Shown here one piece after another: positions 51,029 through 59,653 of a stretch of DNA of 64,000 bases (position 1 is the first letter of the stretch; every line of letters begins with the position of its first letter). The translations under genes and the position numbers were made by a program. The notes beneath the pieces are model-generated. The model was given only the letters and a program-made list of their open reading frames with translations. It made no database searches and was not told the DNA's origin. The DNA comes from CAYONP01 sp964405335 (GTDB taxonomy: Bacteria; Armatimonadota; UBA10988): NCBI GenBank assembly GCA_964405335.1, contig CAYONP010000011.1, positions 17,707 through 81,706 of the forward strand. The letters run 5' to 3'.

Positions 51029-51955
51029 ATGGCTCACACCCCGCGGGTCCAAGAGATCCTGTCGTACTATCGCTCCGACAATCCCGGCACGCTGGCCAAC
51101 CTGGCGCGGATGATGAACACCGGGCGGCTGGCCGGCACCGGCAGGTTCGTCATTCTGCCGGTCGACCAGGGCTTCGAGCACGGCCCGGCGCGCAGCTTCG
51201 CACCGAACCCGCCGGGCTATGACCCGCGCTACCACGTCGAGCTAGCCATCGACGCCGGCTGCAACGCTTACGCGGCGCCGCTTGGCTTCATCGAGGCGAT
51301 TGCGGCGGACTATGCCGGCGCCATTCCGCTCATCCTCAAGCTCAACAACAGCGATGGGATGCTGAAGACCGACGATCCCGCGCCGGCGGTGACCGCCTCG
51401 GTCGAGACGGCGCTCCGCCTCGGCTGCGCGGCCATCGGCTACACCATCTACCCCGGCTCGAGCGAGCGCAACGCGATGTACGAGGCGCTGGCCGAGCTGA
51501 CCGAAGAGGCCAAGGCGGTCGGCCTGGCGGTGGTCGTCTGGAGCTACCCGCGCGGCTCGAGCCTGTCGAAGGACGGCGAGACGGGCATCGACATCAGCGC
51601 CTATGCGGCCCAGGTGGCGGCGCAGTTGGGTGCGCACGTGATCAAGGTCAAGCCGAGCACCGCGCACCTCGAGCATGCCGACGCGAAGAAGGTCTACGAG
51701 TCGCAGCAGATCCCCGTCGCGACGCTGGCCGAGCGGACCAAGCACGTGATCGACAGCGCCTTTGCCGGCCGTCGGATTGTGATCTTCAGCGGTGGCCCGG
51801 CGAAGGGCGACGCCGAGGTGCTGGCGGAGATTCGCGAGCTGGCCGCCGGCGGCGCGTACGGCAGCATCGTCGGTCGCAACGCGTTCCAGCGCCCGCGGGC
51901 GGCGGCGATTGAGCTGCTGCATGCGGTTCAGGATGTGTATGCGGGGGTGGGGTAG
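51029..51955 (+). CDS. fbaB: class I fructose-bisphosphate aldolase (DhnA/FbaB type)
   Basis: 308-residue Schiff-base aldolase of the archaeal/FbaB type. TGRFVILPVDQGFEHGPA is the family's N-terminal signature. The catalytic Lys lies in AHVIKVKPSTAHLEHADA. SGGPAKGDAEVLAEI and VGRNAFQRP form the phosphate-binding C-terminal loops. The start follows GGAGG. It could serve glycolysis or gluconeogenesis, or cleave other ketose phosphates such as those from rhamnose; context does not say. It is divergent from the DUF3604 gene. Confidence 0.93.
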   Translation: MAHTPRVQEILSYYRSDNPGTLANLARMMNTGRLAGTGRFVILPVDQGFEHGPARSFAPNPPGYDPRYHVELAIDAGCNAYAAPLGFIEAIAADYAGAIPLILKLNNSDGMLKTDDPAPAVTASVETALRLGCAAIGYTIYPGSSERNAMYEALAELTEEAKAVGLAVVVWSYPRGSSLSKDGETGIDISAYAAQVAAQLGAHVIKVKPSTAHLEHADAKKVYESQQIPVATLAERTKHVIDSAFAGRRIVIFSGGPAKGDAEVLAEIRELAAGGAYGSIVGRNAFQRPRAAAIELLHAVQDVYAGVG

Positions 51956-52054
51956 GCGGAAGGTTGCGGCCGTCGATGGCGCAAGGCTCGATGACTGGTG
52001 CGGCACACCACGGCGGGCCTAGCGGCCGAACTCGGACGCACAGCGAGGCCCAGG

Positions 52055-53152
52055 ATGCCGCTCCAAGACGACGTGCGGGCGATGGCGACGGGTTTGGACG
52101 GCGCTGGCTTGTTGCGGCTGCTCGACCGCCTCGAGGGCGCGAAGCGGCGAGTTGATCGCGTCCCCAAAGGCGTTCTGTTCGAGGCGGTGGTGCTGCGCGC
52201 ATTCGAACTCGAGCTAACTGCGGACGGGGCGCCCGAGGGTCTGGTTACCTGGCCCTACCAGGTGCCGGTGGCCGACCTTACCGGTCTGACGGAGGATCGA
52301 CGCGAGGTCGAGGAAATCGACGGCGCGGTCCACGTCCAGGGCTTGTCTTGCCTCTGCGAGTGCAAGTCGGGCGAACGCGACCGCGATGTCGCGGCCATCG
52401 CGAAGCTCCGGTTTCGCCTGGCCCGCCGGCCGGCGGGCGCGATCGGCGCGGTCTTCTCGCTCCATGGGTACACCGAAATGGCACGCATTGCAGCCACCAC
52501 GACGGCGCCCGTCAACATCCTGCTGTGGGAACTGGACCACCTACGGCGCGCGATCGATAGTCATAAGATGGTCTGGGCGTTGCTGGCGAAGTACCGTCTC
52601 GCGGTTGAGCGAGCCAATCCCTTGGTCGACCCGTTCGTCAAGGAGGTCGGAATGCCCATCATGCTCATTCACGAAGGCAGGGCCGACGGGGCGCTACTTC
52701 GGCAGGTGCTGGCCGACGAGTTGGCGACGCACCACATCCGGCTCTACGCCGTGGGCACGAGATCGTCAGCCATTTCCTCCGCCACCACTGCCTTGAGCGT
52801 GAGGCGGTGGCCGGTGGTGGTGGTGGTTGACGGTGACGCCGACGCGCCGGCCGAGGCGCGCTACGAGGTCGAGCGTGCGTTGTCCAGCGCCGCCCTCGGC
52901 TTGCCGTACCGGGTCGTGGCTATCCCGACGAGCCTGGAGCACTGGTTGGCCAGCGTGCAGGCGGCCGAAGAGCAGCTGCCCGGCGACGGCCGCAACGGTT
53001 CGGCGGCCGGCGCGGGAGCGGGCAGGCGCAGATCCCTCAACGGCGTCCAGTTCAGCCCGAGGTGTGTAGCGGCGCTTCGCGACTCGGCCGTGGGCAGGGA
53101 ACTGGTATCTGCGGTCCGAGAACTGGTCGCGGCCGCCGCACAGCCGGCCTGA
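52055..53152 (+). CDS. PD-(D/E)XK nuclease-like plus TOPRIM-like protein
   Basis: 365-residue protein with two putative metal-dependent domains. N-terminal (about residues 30-160): LFEAVVLRAFELE (Glu43), EEIDGAVHVQG (Asp89) and LCECKSGERD (Glu102, Lys104) give the E...D...ExK pattern of PD-(D/E)XK nucleases, followed by AKLRFRLARRPAGAIGAVFS. C-terminal (about residues 200-300): MLIHEGRADGALLRQVL (Glu207) and VVVVVDGDADAPAEARYE (Asp259/261/263) resemble TOPRIM motifs I and II. Neither an ATPase nor a methyltransferase is adjacent. The start is uncertain: an upstream GTG or an ATG nine codons later is possible. A genome-defence role is inference. Confidence 0.55.
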   Translation: MPLQDDVRAMATGLDGAGLLRLLDRLEGAKRRVDRVPKGVLFEAVVLRAFELELTADGAPEGLVTWPYQVPVADLTGLTEDRREVEEIDGAVHVQGLSCLCECKSGERDRDVAAIAKLRFRLARRPAGAIGAVFSLHGYTEMARIAATTTAPVNILLWELDHLRRAIDSHKMVWALLAKYRLAVERANPLVDPFVKEVGMPIMLIHEGRADGALLRQVLADELATHHIRLYAVGTRSSAISSATTALSVRRWPVVVVVDGDADAPAEARYEVERALSSAALGLPYRVVAIPTSLEHWLASVQAAEEQLPGDGRNGSAAGAGAGRRRSLNGVQFSPRCVAALRDSAVGRELVSAVRELVAAAAQPA

Positions 53153-53305
53153 CCTGCGGCGCGCGTTCACCCCAGTCAGGCACACGGCCCCGGTGTTCTC
53201 ACAGACGATTGCCCCCAGCAGGCCCCCACCCCCACCCGCCGAAACCACCGCCGGAGCCGGCCGATGTGCCCCTGCCTGCTCATCCTCGCGCTCGGAGGTC
53301 CTGCC

Positions 53306-55618
53306 GTGTCTCGTCCCGCGCCGCTGTTCAACCGTCCGCCGCTGCAGCCCTGCCCGCTCGCGCCGCTGCCCAGCGGTGCCGTCCAACCGCGCGGCTGGCT
53401 GTTGTCTCAGCTTCGACTGCAGGCCGAGGGGTTCATCGGCCGGCTGCCCGAGCTGAGCCGCTTCTGCCAGTTCGACGGCAACGCCTGGACCGCCCCACGC
53501 GGCGAGGGCGCCGCCGGGTGGGAAGAGCTGCCCTACTGGTTGCGTGGCTTCATCCTGACCGGCTACCTGCTCGGCGATCAGCGGATCATCGACGAGTCGA
53601 CCCGTTGGATTGAAGCCATCCTCGCCACGCGTGGTGACGACGGCTACTTCGGCTCGCTGCTGAACCGCGAGAATCATGACCTGTGGCCGAACATGGTCGC
53701 CATGTTCGCGCTCCGCACGCACCACGAGGCGACCGGCGACCCGCGGGTGGTCGACCTGCTGCGCGACTATTTCGCCTGGATGCAGCGCCAGCCGCTGGAG
53801 CAGATCTACCCGGGGAGCTGGCAGAAGATCCGCGCCGGTGACGCGCTCGACAGCATCCATTGGCTCTACAACCTGACCGGCGAGGCGTGGCTGCTCGACC
53901 TGGCGCGGGTCAACCACGAACGCACGGCCGACTGGGTCGGCGGCTTCGCCTCCTGGCACGGGGTCAACATCTGCGAGGCCTTCCGCGAGCCCGCGCAGTA
54001 CTATCAGCAGATCGGCGACCGGCGCTACCTCGCGTGCACCGAGCGCCGCTGGGCCGAGGTGCGCGAGCGCTACGGCCAAACGCCCGGCGGGCTGTTCGGC
54101 GCCGACGAGAACGCCCGGCCGGGCTACACCGGCCCGCGGCAGGGCGCCGAGAGCTGCTCGATGGCCGAGTTCATCTTCAGCGCGCTGATGCTCGCCCGCA
54201 TCACCGGCGAGACCGCCTGGGCCGACCGGTGCGAGGACGTCACCTTCAACTCGCTGCCCGCCTCGATGACGCCCGACCTGAAGGGCCTGCACTACCTGAC
54301 CGCCGCCAACCAGGTGCAGCTCGACCGGGCGAGCAAGGCGCCGATGATCGAGAACGGCGGCGACATGTTCAGCTACAACCCGTGGCAGTACCGCTGCTGC
54401 CAGCACAACCTCGGCCTGGCCTGGCCGGCCTATGTCGCCGGGATGTGGATGGCCGGCGACGACGGCGGGCTGGCCGCCGTCTGCTACGGCCCCAGCGAAG
54501 TCACCGCCCGGCTCGCCGGCGGCGAGGCGACCATCCTCGAGTCGACCGACTACCCGTTCGACGAGACGATCACCTTCACCGTCGAGGCTCCGGCCGCGGC
54601 GCGGCTCCCGCTGCGGCTGCGCATCCCCAGTTGGTGCGCCGAGCCGCGGCTGAACGGCCGGCCGGCCGAACCGGTCGACGGCTGGGTCACCGTCGAGGTC
54701 GGCGCCGGCGACACGGTGCGGCTCGAACTGCCGATGGAACTGACCAGCACGGTCTGGACCGGCAACCGGCACACGGTGTCGATCGGCCGCGGCCCGCTGA
54801 CCTACTCGCTGGCGATTGGCGAGCGGTGGGAGCGGTCCGGCGACTCGGAGCGCTGGCCGGGCTATGAGGTCTATCCCACCACGCCGTGGAACTACGGGCT
54901 GGCCATCGACCCGAGCGACCTCTCGACCGTCGCGCTGACCCGCCGTGACGAGCCGCCGGCCGAGCAGCCCTGGACGCTTGACGCGGCGCCGCTGGCGCTC
55001 ACCGCGCCGGCGCGGCGGATCGCCGGCTGGCGGCTCGAATCCAACGGCCTGATCGGCGAGGTGCAGCCGGGGCCGGTGCGTTCGGACGAACCGCTCGAGA
55101 CCGTCCGCCTGATCCCGATGGGCTGCGCCCGGCTGCGCGTCTCGGCCTTCCCGCTGATTGTGGACGGACCCGACGCGCTGGAGTGGCGTGACCCCGGCAT
55201 CACCGCCACCGCCAGCCACTGCCACGTCGGCGACACGGTGACCGCGCTCCACGACGGGCTCGAACCGGCCTCGTCGGGCGACCAGACCATCCCGCGGTTC
55301 ACCTGGTGGGACCACCGCGGTACGCGCGAGTGGGTGCAGTACGAGTTCGGCGAGCCGCGGACCATCGGCTCCTGCGCCGTCTACTGGTTCGACGACCGCG
55401 ACACCGGCGGCGGCTGCCGCGTGCCGGCCGAGTGGCTCCTGCTCTGGCTCGACGGCGACACCTGGCGGCCGGTCACCGGCGCGGGACCATTCGAGCTCGA
55501 GCGCGACCGCTACTGCCGCGTCGCCTTCGATGCCGTCACGACCCGCGCGCTGCGGCTCGAGGCGCGGCTGAACCAGCACCAGTCGGCCGGCGTTCTGGAG
55601 TGGCGGATCGATGACTGA
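53306..55618 (+). CDS. GH127 (DUF1680) beta-L-arabinofuranosidase family protein
   Basis: 770-residue member of GH127. The catalytic zinc-thiolate site known from HypBA1 (Glu-x-Cys plus Cys-Cys) is present as GAESCSMAEF and WQYRCCQHNLG. Other landmarks are LPYWLRGFILTGYLL and HGVNICEAFREP in the (alpha/alpha)6 barrel. A C-terminal jelly-roll extension of about 130 residues ends with a discoidin-like segment. A GTG behind GGAGG was chosen over the ATG 42 nt upstream, which adds MCPCLLILALGGPA, a possible start of an export signal. It overlaps the next glycosidase gene by 8 nt. Confidence 0.88.
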   Translation: MSRPAPLFNRPPLQPCPLAPLPSGAVQPRGWLLSQLRLQAEGFIGRLPELSRFCQFDGNAWTAPRGEGAAGWEELPYWLRGFILTGYLLGDQRIIDESTRWIEAILATRGDDGYFGSLLNRENHDLWPNMVAMFALRTHHEATGDPRVVDLLRDYFAWMQRQPLEQIYPGSWQKIRAGDALDSIHWLYNLTGEAWLLDLARVNHERTADWVGGFASWHGVNICEAFREPAQYYQQIGDRRYLACTERRWAEVRERYGQTPGGLFGADENARPGYTGPRQGAESCSMAEFIFSALMLARITGETAWADRCEDVTFNSLPASMTPDLKGLHYLTAANQVQLDRASKAPMIENGGDMFSYNPWQYRCCQHNLGLAWPAYVAGMWMAGDDGGLAAVCYGPSEVTARLAGGEATILESTDYPFDETITFTVEAPAAARLPLRLRIPSWCAEPRLNGRPAEPVDGWVTVEVGAGDTVRLELPMELTSTVWTGNRHTVSIGRGPLTYSLAIGERWERSGDSERWPGYEVYPTTPWNYGLAIDPSDLSTVALTRRDEPPAEQPWTLDAAPLALTAPARRIAGWRLESNGLIGEVQPGPVRSDEPLETVRLIPMGCARLRVSAFPLIVDGPDALEWRDPGITATASHCHVGDTVTALHDGLEPASSGDQTIPRFTWWDHRGTREWVQYEFGEPRTIGSCAVYWFDDRDTGGGCRVPAEWLLLWLDGDTWRPVTGAGPFELERDRYCRVAFDAVTTRALRLEARLNQHQSAGVLEWRIDD

Positions 55619-56765
55619 ACTACTGCTGCCCGCGCTGCTGCTGGCCGCGCCGCGGCCGCCGGTGCTGGCCTACTACTACACCTGGTACACCACCCCGTTC
55701 GGCGCCGGCGGGCGGTGGGGGCACTGGTCGAGCGAGGCGACGGGTTTGCTCGCGCCGAACGGCACCGACGCCGCGACCTTCGTCCTCGAGCCGGCCATCC
55801 GTCACCTCTCCTCGGGCGCCTATCCGCTGATCGGCCCGTACGACAGCATGGAGCGCGAGGTGGTGCGCTGGCACATCCGCTGCGCCAAGGCGGCCGGCGT
55901 CGATGCCTTCCTGGTCGACTGGTGGGGACCCGCCGGCTGGCAGACTCCGGCCGGTTGGACGCACGACGTGTTCTACCAGACCGTGCTGCCGGTGGCCGAG
56001 GAGGAGGGCTTCCAGGTGGTGCTGTTCGACGAGACGCCGCAGTTCGTCGACAACCTCGAGAACGTCACCGCCTGGACCATCGACGCGCTGCGGCGGTGTA
56101 AGGACAGCCCGGCCTGGCTACGCCTCGACGGCAAGCCGGTCTGGGCTGTGTACCAGTTGTGGGAGGGCAAGCTCAGCCCGGAGCAGTGCGACACGCTAAT
56201 CCGCGCGGTCGAGGCCGAGGTCGGCGAGGTCTACTGGATCGTCGACAAGCTCCGCGCCCATGCCGACGAGCAGGGCATCCGGCTCTACTGCCCCGATGAG
56301 TGGCTGGCGCTCGAGTCGGTCGACTGCTACTCGGGCTACGCCATGTTCTCGACCTGGCGGGTCGACACCTACGACGGCCTGGCGCCGCTCTACCGCGACT
56401 ACACCGCGCAGGTGCACGCGGCCGGTAAGCAGGTCATGCTGCCGGTCCATCCCGGTCACGACAACCGCCGCATGACGCCCGAGCCGTACTGGATGGAGCG
56501 CCGCGACGGACAGACCTATCGCGACTTCTGGCGCGCGGCGGTCGAAGCGGGCTGTGATTACCTCGGCGTCACCTCGTGGAACGAGTGGCCCGAGACGACG
56601 GTGATTGAGCCAAGCTGGAGCTGGCCCGACCCGTACCAGTACCTGCGCTTGACCGCCGAACTGGCCGGCCGGCCGGCGTTCGAGCCCCCACCGCTGCCGC
56701 CGGCGGCGGTGCTCGACCCGCCGATGGCCGAGCTGCTGCGGGCGCGGCGATGGCTGGGCGAGTGA
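55611..56765 (+). CDS. GH99-like glycosidase, probably exported
   Basis: 384-residue TIM-barrel glycoside hydrolase of the GH99/GH71-like group (endo-alpha-mannosidase superfamily). The motifs AYYYTWYTTPF, VDAFLVDWWGPAGW and VTSWNEWPETTVIEPSWSW are characteristic, with Glu residues in the last as catalytic candidates. The first residues (MTELLLPALLLAAPRPP) are a weak signal peptide. It shares 8 nt with the GH127 gene, so both are made from one mRNA and presumably act on the same glycan. The specificity is not predictable. Confidence 0.85.
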   Translation: MTELLLPALLLAAPRPPVLAYYYTWYTTPFGAGGRWGHWSSEATGLLAPNGTDAATFVLEPAIRHLSSGAYPLIGPYDSMEREVVRWHIRCAKAAGVDAFLVDWWGPAGWQTPAGWTHDVFYQTVLPVAEEEGFQVVLFDETPQFVDNLENVTAWTIDALRRCKDSPAWLRLDGKPVWAVYQLWEGKLSPEQCDTLIRAVEAEVGEVYWIVDKLRAHADEQGIRLYCPDEWLALESVDCYSGYAMFSTWRVDTYDGLAPLYRDYTAQVHAAGKQVMLPVHPGHDNRRMTPEPYWMERRDGQTYRDFWRAAVEAGCDYLGVTSWNEWPETTVIEPSWSWPDPYQYLRLTAELAGRPAFEPPPLPPAAVLDPPMAELLRARRWLGE

Positions 56766-56767
56766 GG

Positions 56768-57193
56768 TCAGTCGAGTGCCTCGAGGACGGCAATCGCCCG
56801 CTGGTACTTCGCCAGGCGGGCCAGGTCACGTTCGGTCGGCTCGGCGATGCGCCGGTAGTCGCTGTTGTCGCGCAGGTCGGCGAGCTTGACCTGCCGCGCG
56901 ATCGGGTCGCGGCCGGCGCGCTCGACGAACTGCTCGTAGCTCTCGCCGTCGCGGGCGGTGACCGCCTCGACGGCCTGCACCACGGCCTCGTCAAAGCCGG
57001 CGGCGCGCAGGTCGTCGAGCGTCACGCCGCAGTCCTCGACCACGTCGTGCAGCACGGCGACGATCCGCGCGGCCGGGTCGGTCAGGCTGAGCATCATGCG
57101 CAGTGGGTGCAGCAGGTAGGGTTGGCCGGCCTTATCGACCTGACCTTCATGCGCCCGCGCGGCGAGCGCCACGGCTTGCTCGAGCGTGGCGAT
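56768..57193 (-). CDS. HD-domain hydrolase (SpoT/MESH1-like)
   Basis: About 141-residue single-domain HD protein. GQPYLLHPLRMMLSL, AVLHDVVEDCGVTLDDL and ARDGESYEQFVERAG, with VKLADLRDN, match the hydrolase domain of RelA/SpoT proteins and small alarmone hydrolases (MESH1), which cleave (p)ppGpp. No synthetase domain follows. The family's N-terminus TLEQAVALAARAHEGQ is preceded by no ATG, GTG or TTG; the best ribosome-binding site (GGAG) is 7 nt before an ATC codon, which I used provisionally. A GTG seven codons later is the conventional alternative. Convergent with the GH99-like gene. Confidence 0.7.
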   Translation of the reverse strand: MATLEQAVALAARAHEGQVDKAGQPYLLHPLRMMLSLTDPAARIVAVLHDVVEDCGVTLDDLRAAGFDEAVVQAVEAVTARDGESYEQFVERAGRDPIARQVKLADLRDNSDYRRIAEPTERDLARLAKYQRAIAVLEALD

Positions 57194-57206
57194 GTCGGCT
57201 CTCCGG

Positions 57207-57446
57207 TCAATCGACCATGACGGCAATCGACGGCTGGGCCAGTTTGCCGTCGACCTCGAGCGGGCCGCAGACGGTGCCGTGGGCGACCGCCTCGACCCAC
57301 TCGTTGCCGAGCGAGTCGTCGCTGACCGCCTCGATCCCGAGCTGCAGCGCCTCGGTCCCACTGAGCGGCCGTTTGGCGGCCAGGAACAGCACGCAATGCT
57401 GGGTCGGTTCGTACGGATTGCCGTAGCTCAAGGCGTAGAGAAACAT
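57207..57446 (-). CDS. conserved-looking protein of unknown function upstream of the HD gene
   Basis: About 79-residue protein, MFLYALSYGNPYEPTQHCVL then AAKRPLSGTEALQLGIEAVS and ending in QPSIAVMVD. I do not recognise it. Its stop lies 13 nt before the chosen start of the HD gene, so the two are likely co-transcribed. An ATG 72 nt upstream behind GGGGAGG would add 24 residues of low-complexity sequence. It is divergent from the next plus-strand gene. Confidence 0.5.
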   Translation of the reverse strand: MFLYALSYGNPYEPTQHCVLFLAAKRPLSGTEALQLGIEAVSDDSLGNEWVEAVAHGTVCGPLEVDGKLAQPSIAVMVD

Positions 57447-57596
57447 TCGCTGTCCCAGGCGGCCGTGGGGAGAGGCGTGCCGGACACCGGCGAGCGGTTC
57501 GTCGCGGTCCGCGGGCATCCTCCCCTCGGTCGCCTGTAACATGAGCGCGCCGGCACGTCACGACAACGGGGGCTGTGCGAAGACAGGAGCGCCGTG

Positions 57597-58016
57597 ATGC
57601 GGAAGGTGGTGCTGGGGCTGCTGGTGCTCGGTCTGGTCGGCCTGGTCCTATATGTGCAGCACCAGCAGGCGCAGGCGAGACGCTTCGACACCGGCATCCT
57701 CCAGCTCTGCGAGAACATCTACACCCGCGCCCAGGCGGCGATGACCGAGCGCGCGAAGATCGGCGAGGTCTACCGCTACATGGCAGAGGATGCCAAACCG
57801 GGGATCGAGCAGCTCGCCGCCTACCAACCACGGCTCCAGTTCCAGCGCGTCCAGGCCGAGCGACTCTACACCTTGTGCGTCAATGGCCCCAAGGCTTACA
57901 AGGAAGATCCGCTCTCGGCCAGCTCGCAGGACACCCTGGTGCAGTTGATGCAGGCCGTCGGCGACATCGCCGAGTGCATCAAGACCGGCCGCGTCAATTC
58001 CAGCGACGTCTGGTGA
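57597..58016 (+). CDS. small single-pass membrane protein of unknown function
   Basis: 139-residue protein with an N-terminal membrane anchor (MRKVVLGLLVLGLVGLVLYV) and a helical periplasmic-side domain of about 110 residues with two cysteines (LQLCENIY, AECIKTGRV). I do not recognise a family. A GGAG lies 8 nt before the ATG; a GTG one codon earlier is possible. It is convergent with the oxidoreductase gene. Confidence 0.55.
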   Translation: MRKVVLGLLVLGLVGLVLYVQHQQAQARRFDTGILQLCENIYTRAQAAMTERAKIGEVYRYMAEDAKPGIEQLAAYQPRLQFQRVQAERLYTLCVNGPKAYKEDPLSASSQDTLVQLMQAVGDIAECIKTGRVNSSDVW

Positions 58017-58036
58017 GTCTCGGCGCCTGACCGGTC

Positions 58037-59113
58037 CTACAGCAAGCCGGGCGGGCGGCTGGCGGTGGTCGCGTTGGACACCCCGGCGGCGCGGAAGCAG
58101 CTCTCGTAGACCCGCAGCACGCCGCGGCACTGCTCCGCGGTGACCGCCGGCTCGGCCTCGCCGCGCAGCACGTCGCGGATGTTCTCGTAGTAGGCCGTCC
58201 AGCAGCCTGGCACCGGCGCGAAGCCGCTCGTGTCGTGCAGACTGCGCAGCCGCACCGCCTCGGCCGGCAGGGCCGCCTCGGGCCGGCCGGCGCAGACCTG
58301 GCCGCGGTCGCGCATCAGGCTCTCTTGCGGGTCGATGCCCCAGAGCTCGAGCCCGCCGTCGCTGCCGTTGAGGTACCAGTGCGGCCGCTCGTGCCAGATC
58401 TGCACGCTGACCGTGATGGTCACGCGCAGGCCGCTCGGGTAGTGCAGCGCGACGAAGCCCTCGCTCTCGGTCTCGCTGCCCTCCTGGTGCCACTGCAAGT
58501 CGCAAAAGAGGCGGTCGGGCTCGGTGCCTGCGAGGATGGCCGCCTGATCGAACAGGTGCGCCCCCCAGTCGACCAGTTGCCCGCCGAACGCCTCGGCGGT
58601 CTGCCGCCAGCGCGGCTCGGCAATCGGGCGCAGCGGCATGGCCGGCCGGGCGATGGCGATGTCGACCTGGTAGACCTGGCCGAGCAGGCCCTGCTTAAGC
58701 GCCTGCAGGACGGTCAGGAAGTCGCTGTCCCAGCGCCGGTTGTGAAACACGCTGAGGAGCTTCCCGGCGCGGTCGGCGGCGGCGATCATGGCGTCGGCCT
58801 CGGCCACCGAGCGGCACATGATCTTGTCGGTCACCACCGGCTTGCCGGCCGCCAGCGCGGCGCACGCCTCGGCGCAGTGAACATGGTGCGGCGTGGCCAG
58901 CACCACGAGGTCGACCGAGGGGTGGGCCACCAGCGCGTCGAGGCTGTCGACCACCGCGGCCCGCGGGTTCTCGGCCGCCGCCTGGCGCCGCTTCTCGTCC
59001 GAGCGGCTGGTCACCGCCGCGACGTGCAGGCCGTCGACGGCGTCGATCAGCATCTTGTGGAAGACGCGCCCAGCCAGGCCATAGCCGACAAGGCCGCAGC
59101 CGATGGAGTCCAT
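58037..59113 (-). CDS. Gfo/Idh/MocA family oxidoreductase
   Basis: 358-residue NAD(P)-dependent oxidoreductase. The Rossmann motif is GCGLVGYGLAGRVFHKMLI, and LATPHHVHCAEACAALAAGK is typical. The lysine motif usually read EKP is DKI here (VVTDKIMCRSVAEADAMI). The C-terminal domain contains QLVDWGAHLFDQAAIL. Members act on sugars, inositols or sugar acids; the substrate is unknown. It fits the carbohydrate-utilisation setting. Close relatives of this subgroup occur in Armatimonadota and planctomycetes (general knowledge, not searched). Confidence 0.9.
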   Translation of the reverse strand: MDSIGCGLVGYGLAGRVFHKMLIDAVDGLHVAAVTSRSDEKRRQAAAENPRAAVVDSLDALVAHPSVDLVVLATPHHVHCAEACAALAAGKPVVTDKIMCRSVAEADAMIAAADRAGKLLSVFHNRRWDSDFLTVLQALKQGLLGQVYQVDIAIARPAMPLRPIAEPRWRQTAEAFGGQLVDWGAHLFDQAAILAGTEPDRLFCDLQWHQEGSETESEGFVALHYPSGLRVTITVSVQIWHERPHWYLNGSDGGLELWGIDPQESLMRDRGQVCAGRPEAALPAEAVRLRSLHDTSGFAPVPGCWTAYYENIRDVLRGEAEPAVTAEQCRGVLRVYESCFRAAGVSNATTASRPPGLL

Positions 59114-59152
59114 GCCAAGCTCCGGGGCCGGCAGTCTAGCACATCGGCGGCG

Positions 59153-59557
59153 TCAGTCGGACTCGACCTGGAGGTAGACCAGCGAGGCCACGCGCGTGTC
59201 GACCGGCACCTTGATGGTCCCCCGGACGGTGACCCGCTCGCCCCGCTCCGGTTCTTCGCCGCCGAGCACGGCCAGTTTGGCGCCGTCCTTGTCCATCAGC
59301 CGATACCCGGCGCCGACGAACGGTAGGTTGACCGACTCGGTGACGGTGCCGCGGACCGTCACCACGCGGCCATTGTAGTCCGACGGCGAGGCGGTGATCT
59401 CGGCGATGCTCGGCCCGGCGGTCAGGCGGCTGAAGCCAATCCAGATGGCGGCCAGCAGCAGCAGCACACCAACCAGGCCCATGACCAGCTTCGGCTTGGG
59501 TGATGGCGCCGGTTGTGGCGGGCCCGGATCCTCCGGCGCGGCGGTATCGTCGGACAT
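59153..59557 (-). CDS. membrane-anchored OB-fold-like protein
   Basis: 134-residue protein: a short Pro-rich cytoplasmic N-terminus, one transmembrane helix (VMGLVGVLLLLAAIWIGFSR), then a soluble domain with SDYNGRVVTVRGTVTESVNL and GERVTVRGTIKVPVDTR, the pattern of small OB-fold (tRNA_anti/CcmE-like) domains. No heme-binding His in a CcmE context is visible. The function is unknown. The ATG six nt after GGGAGGG was chosen over the ATG at 59563, which is too close to it. Confidence 0.65.
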   Translation of the reverse strand: MSDDTAAPEDPGPPQPAPSPKPKLVMGLVGVLLLLAAIWIGFSRLTAGPSIAEITASPSDYNGRVVTVRGTVTESVNLPFVGAGYRLMDKDGAKLAVLGGEEPERGERVTVRGTIKVPVDTRVASLVYLQVESD

Positions 59558-59653
59558 GCACATCCCTCCCCGACGGTCGGTCGGTCGATGGGGATACCCG
59601 CGGCGAGGGTGACTATTCGCAGGATCGCCGCCGCCGCCGCGCAACTGCGCGCC

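Noticed and set aside
58230..59326. A 363-codon plus-strand frame over the Gfo/Idh/MocA gene
   Set aside because: The minus-strand frame has the Rossmann motif and family structure; the plus frame has none.
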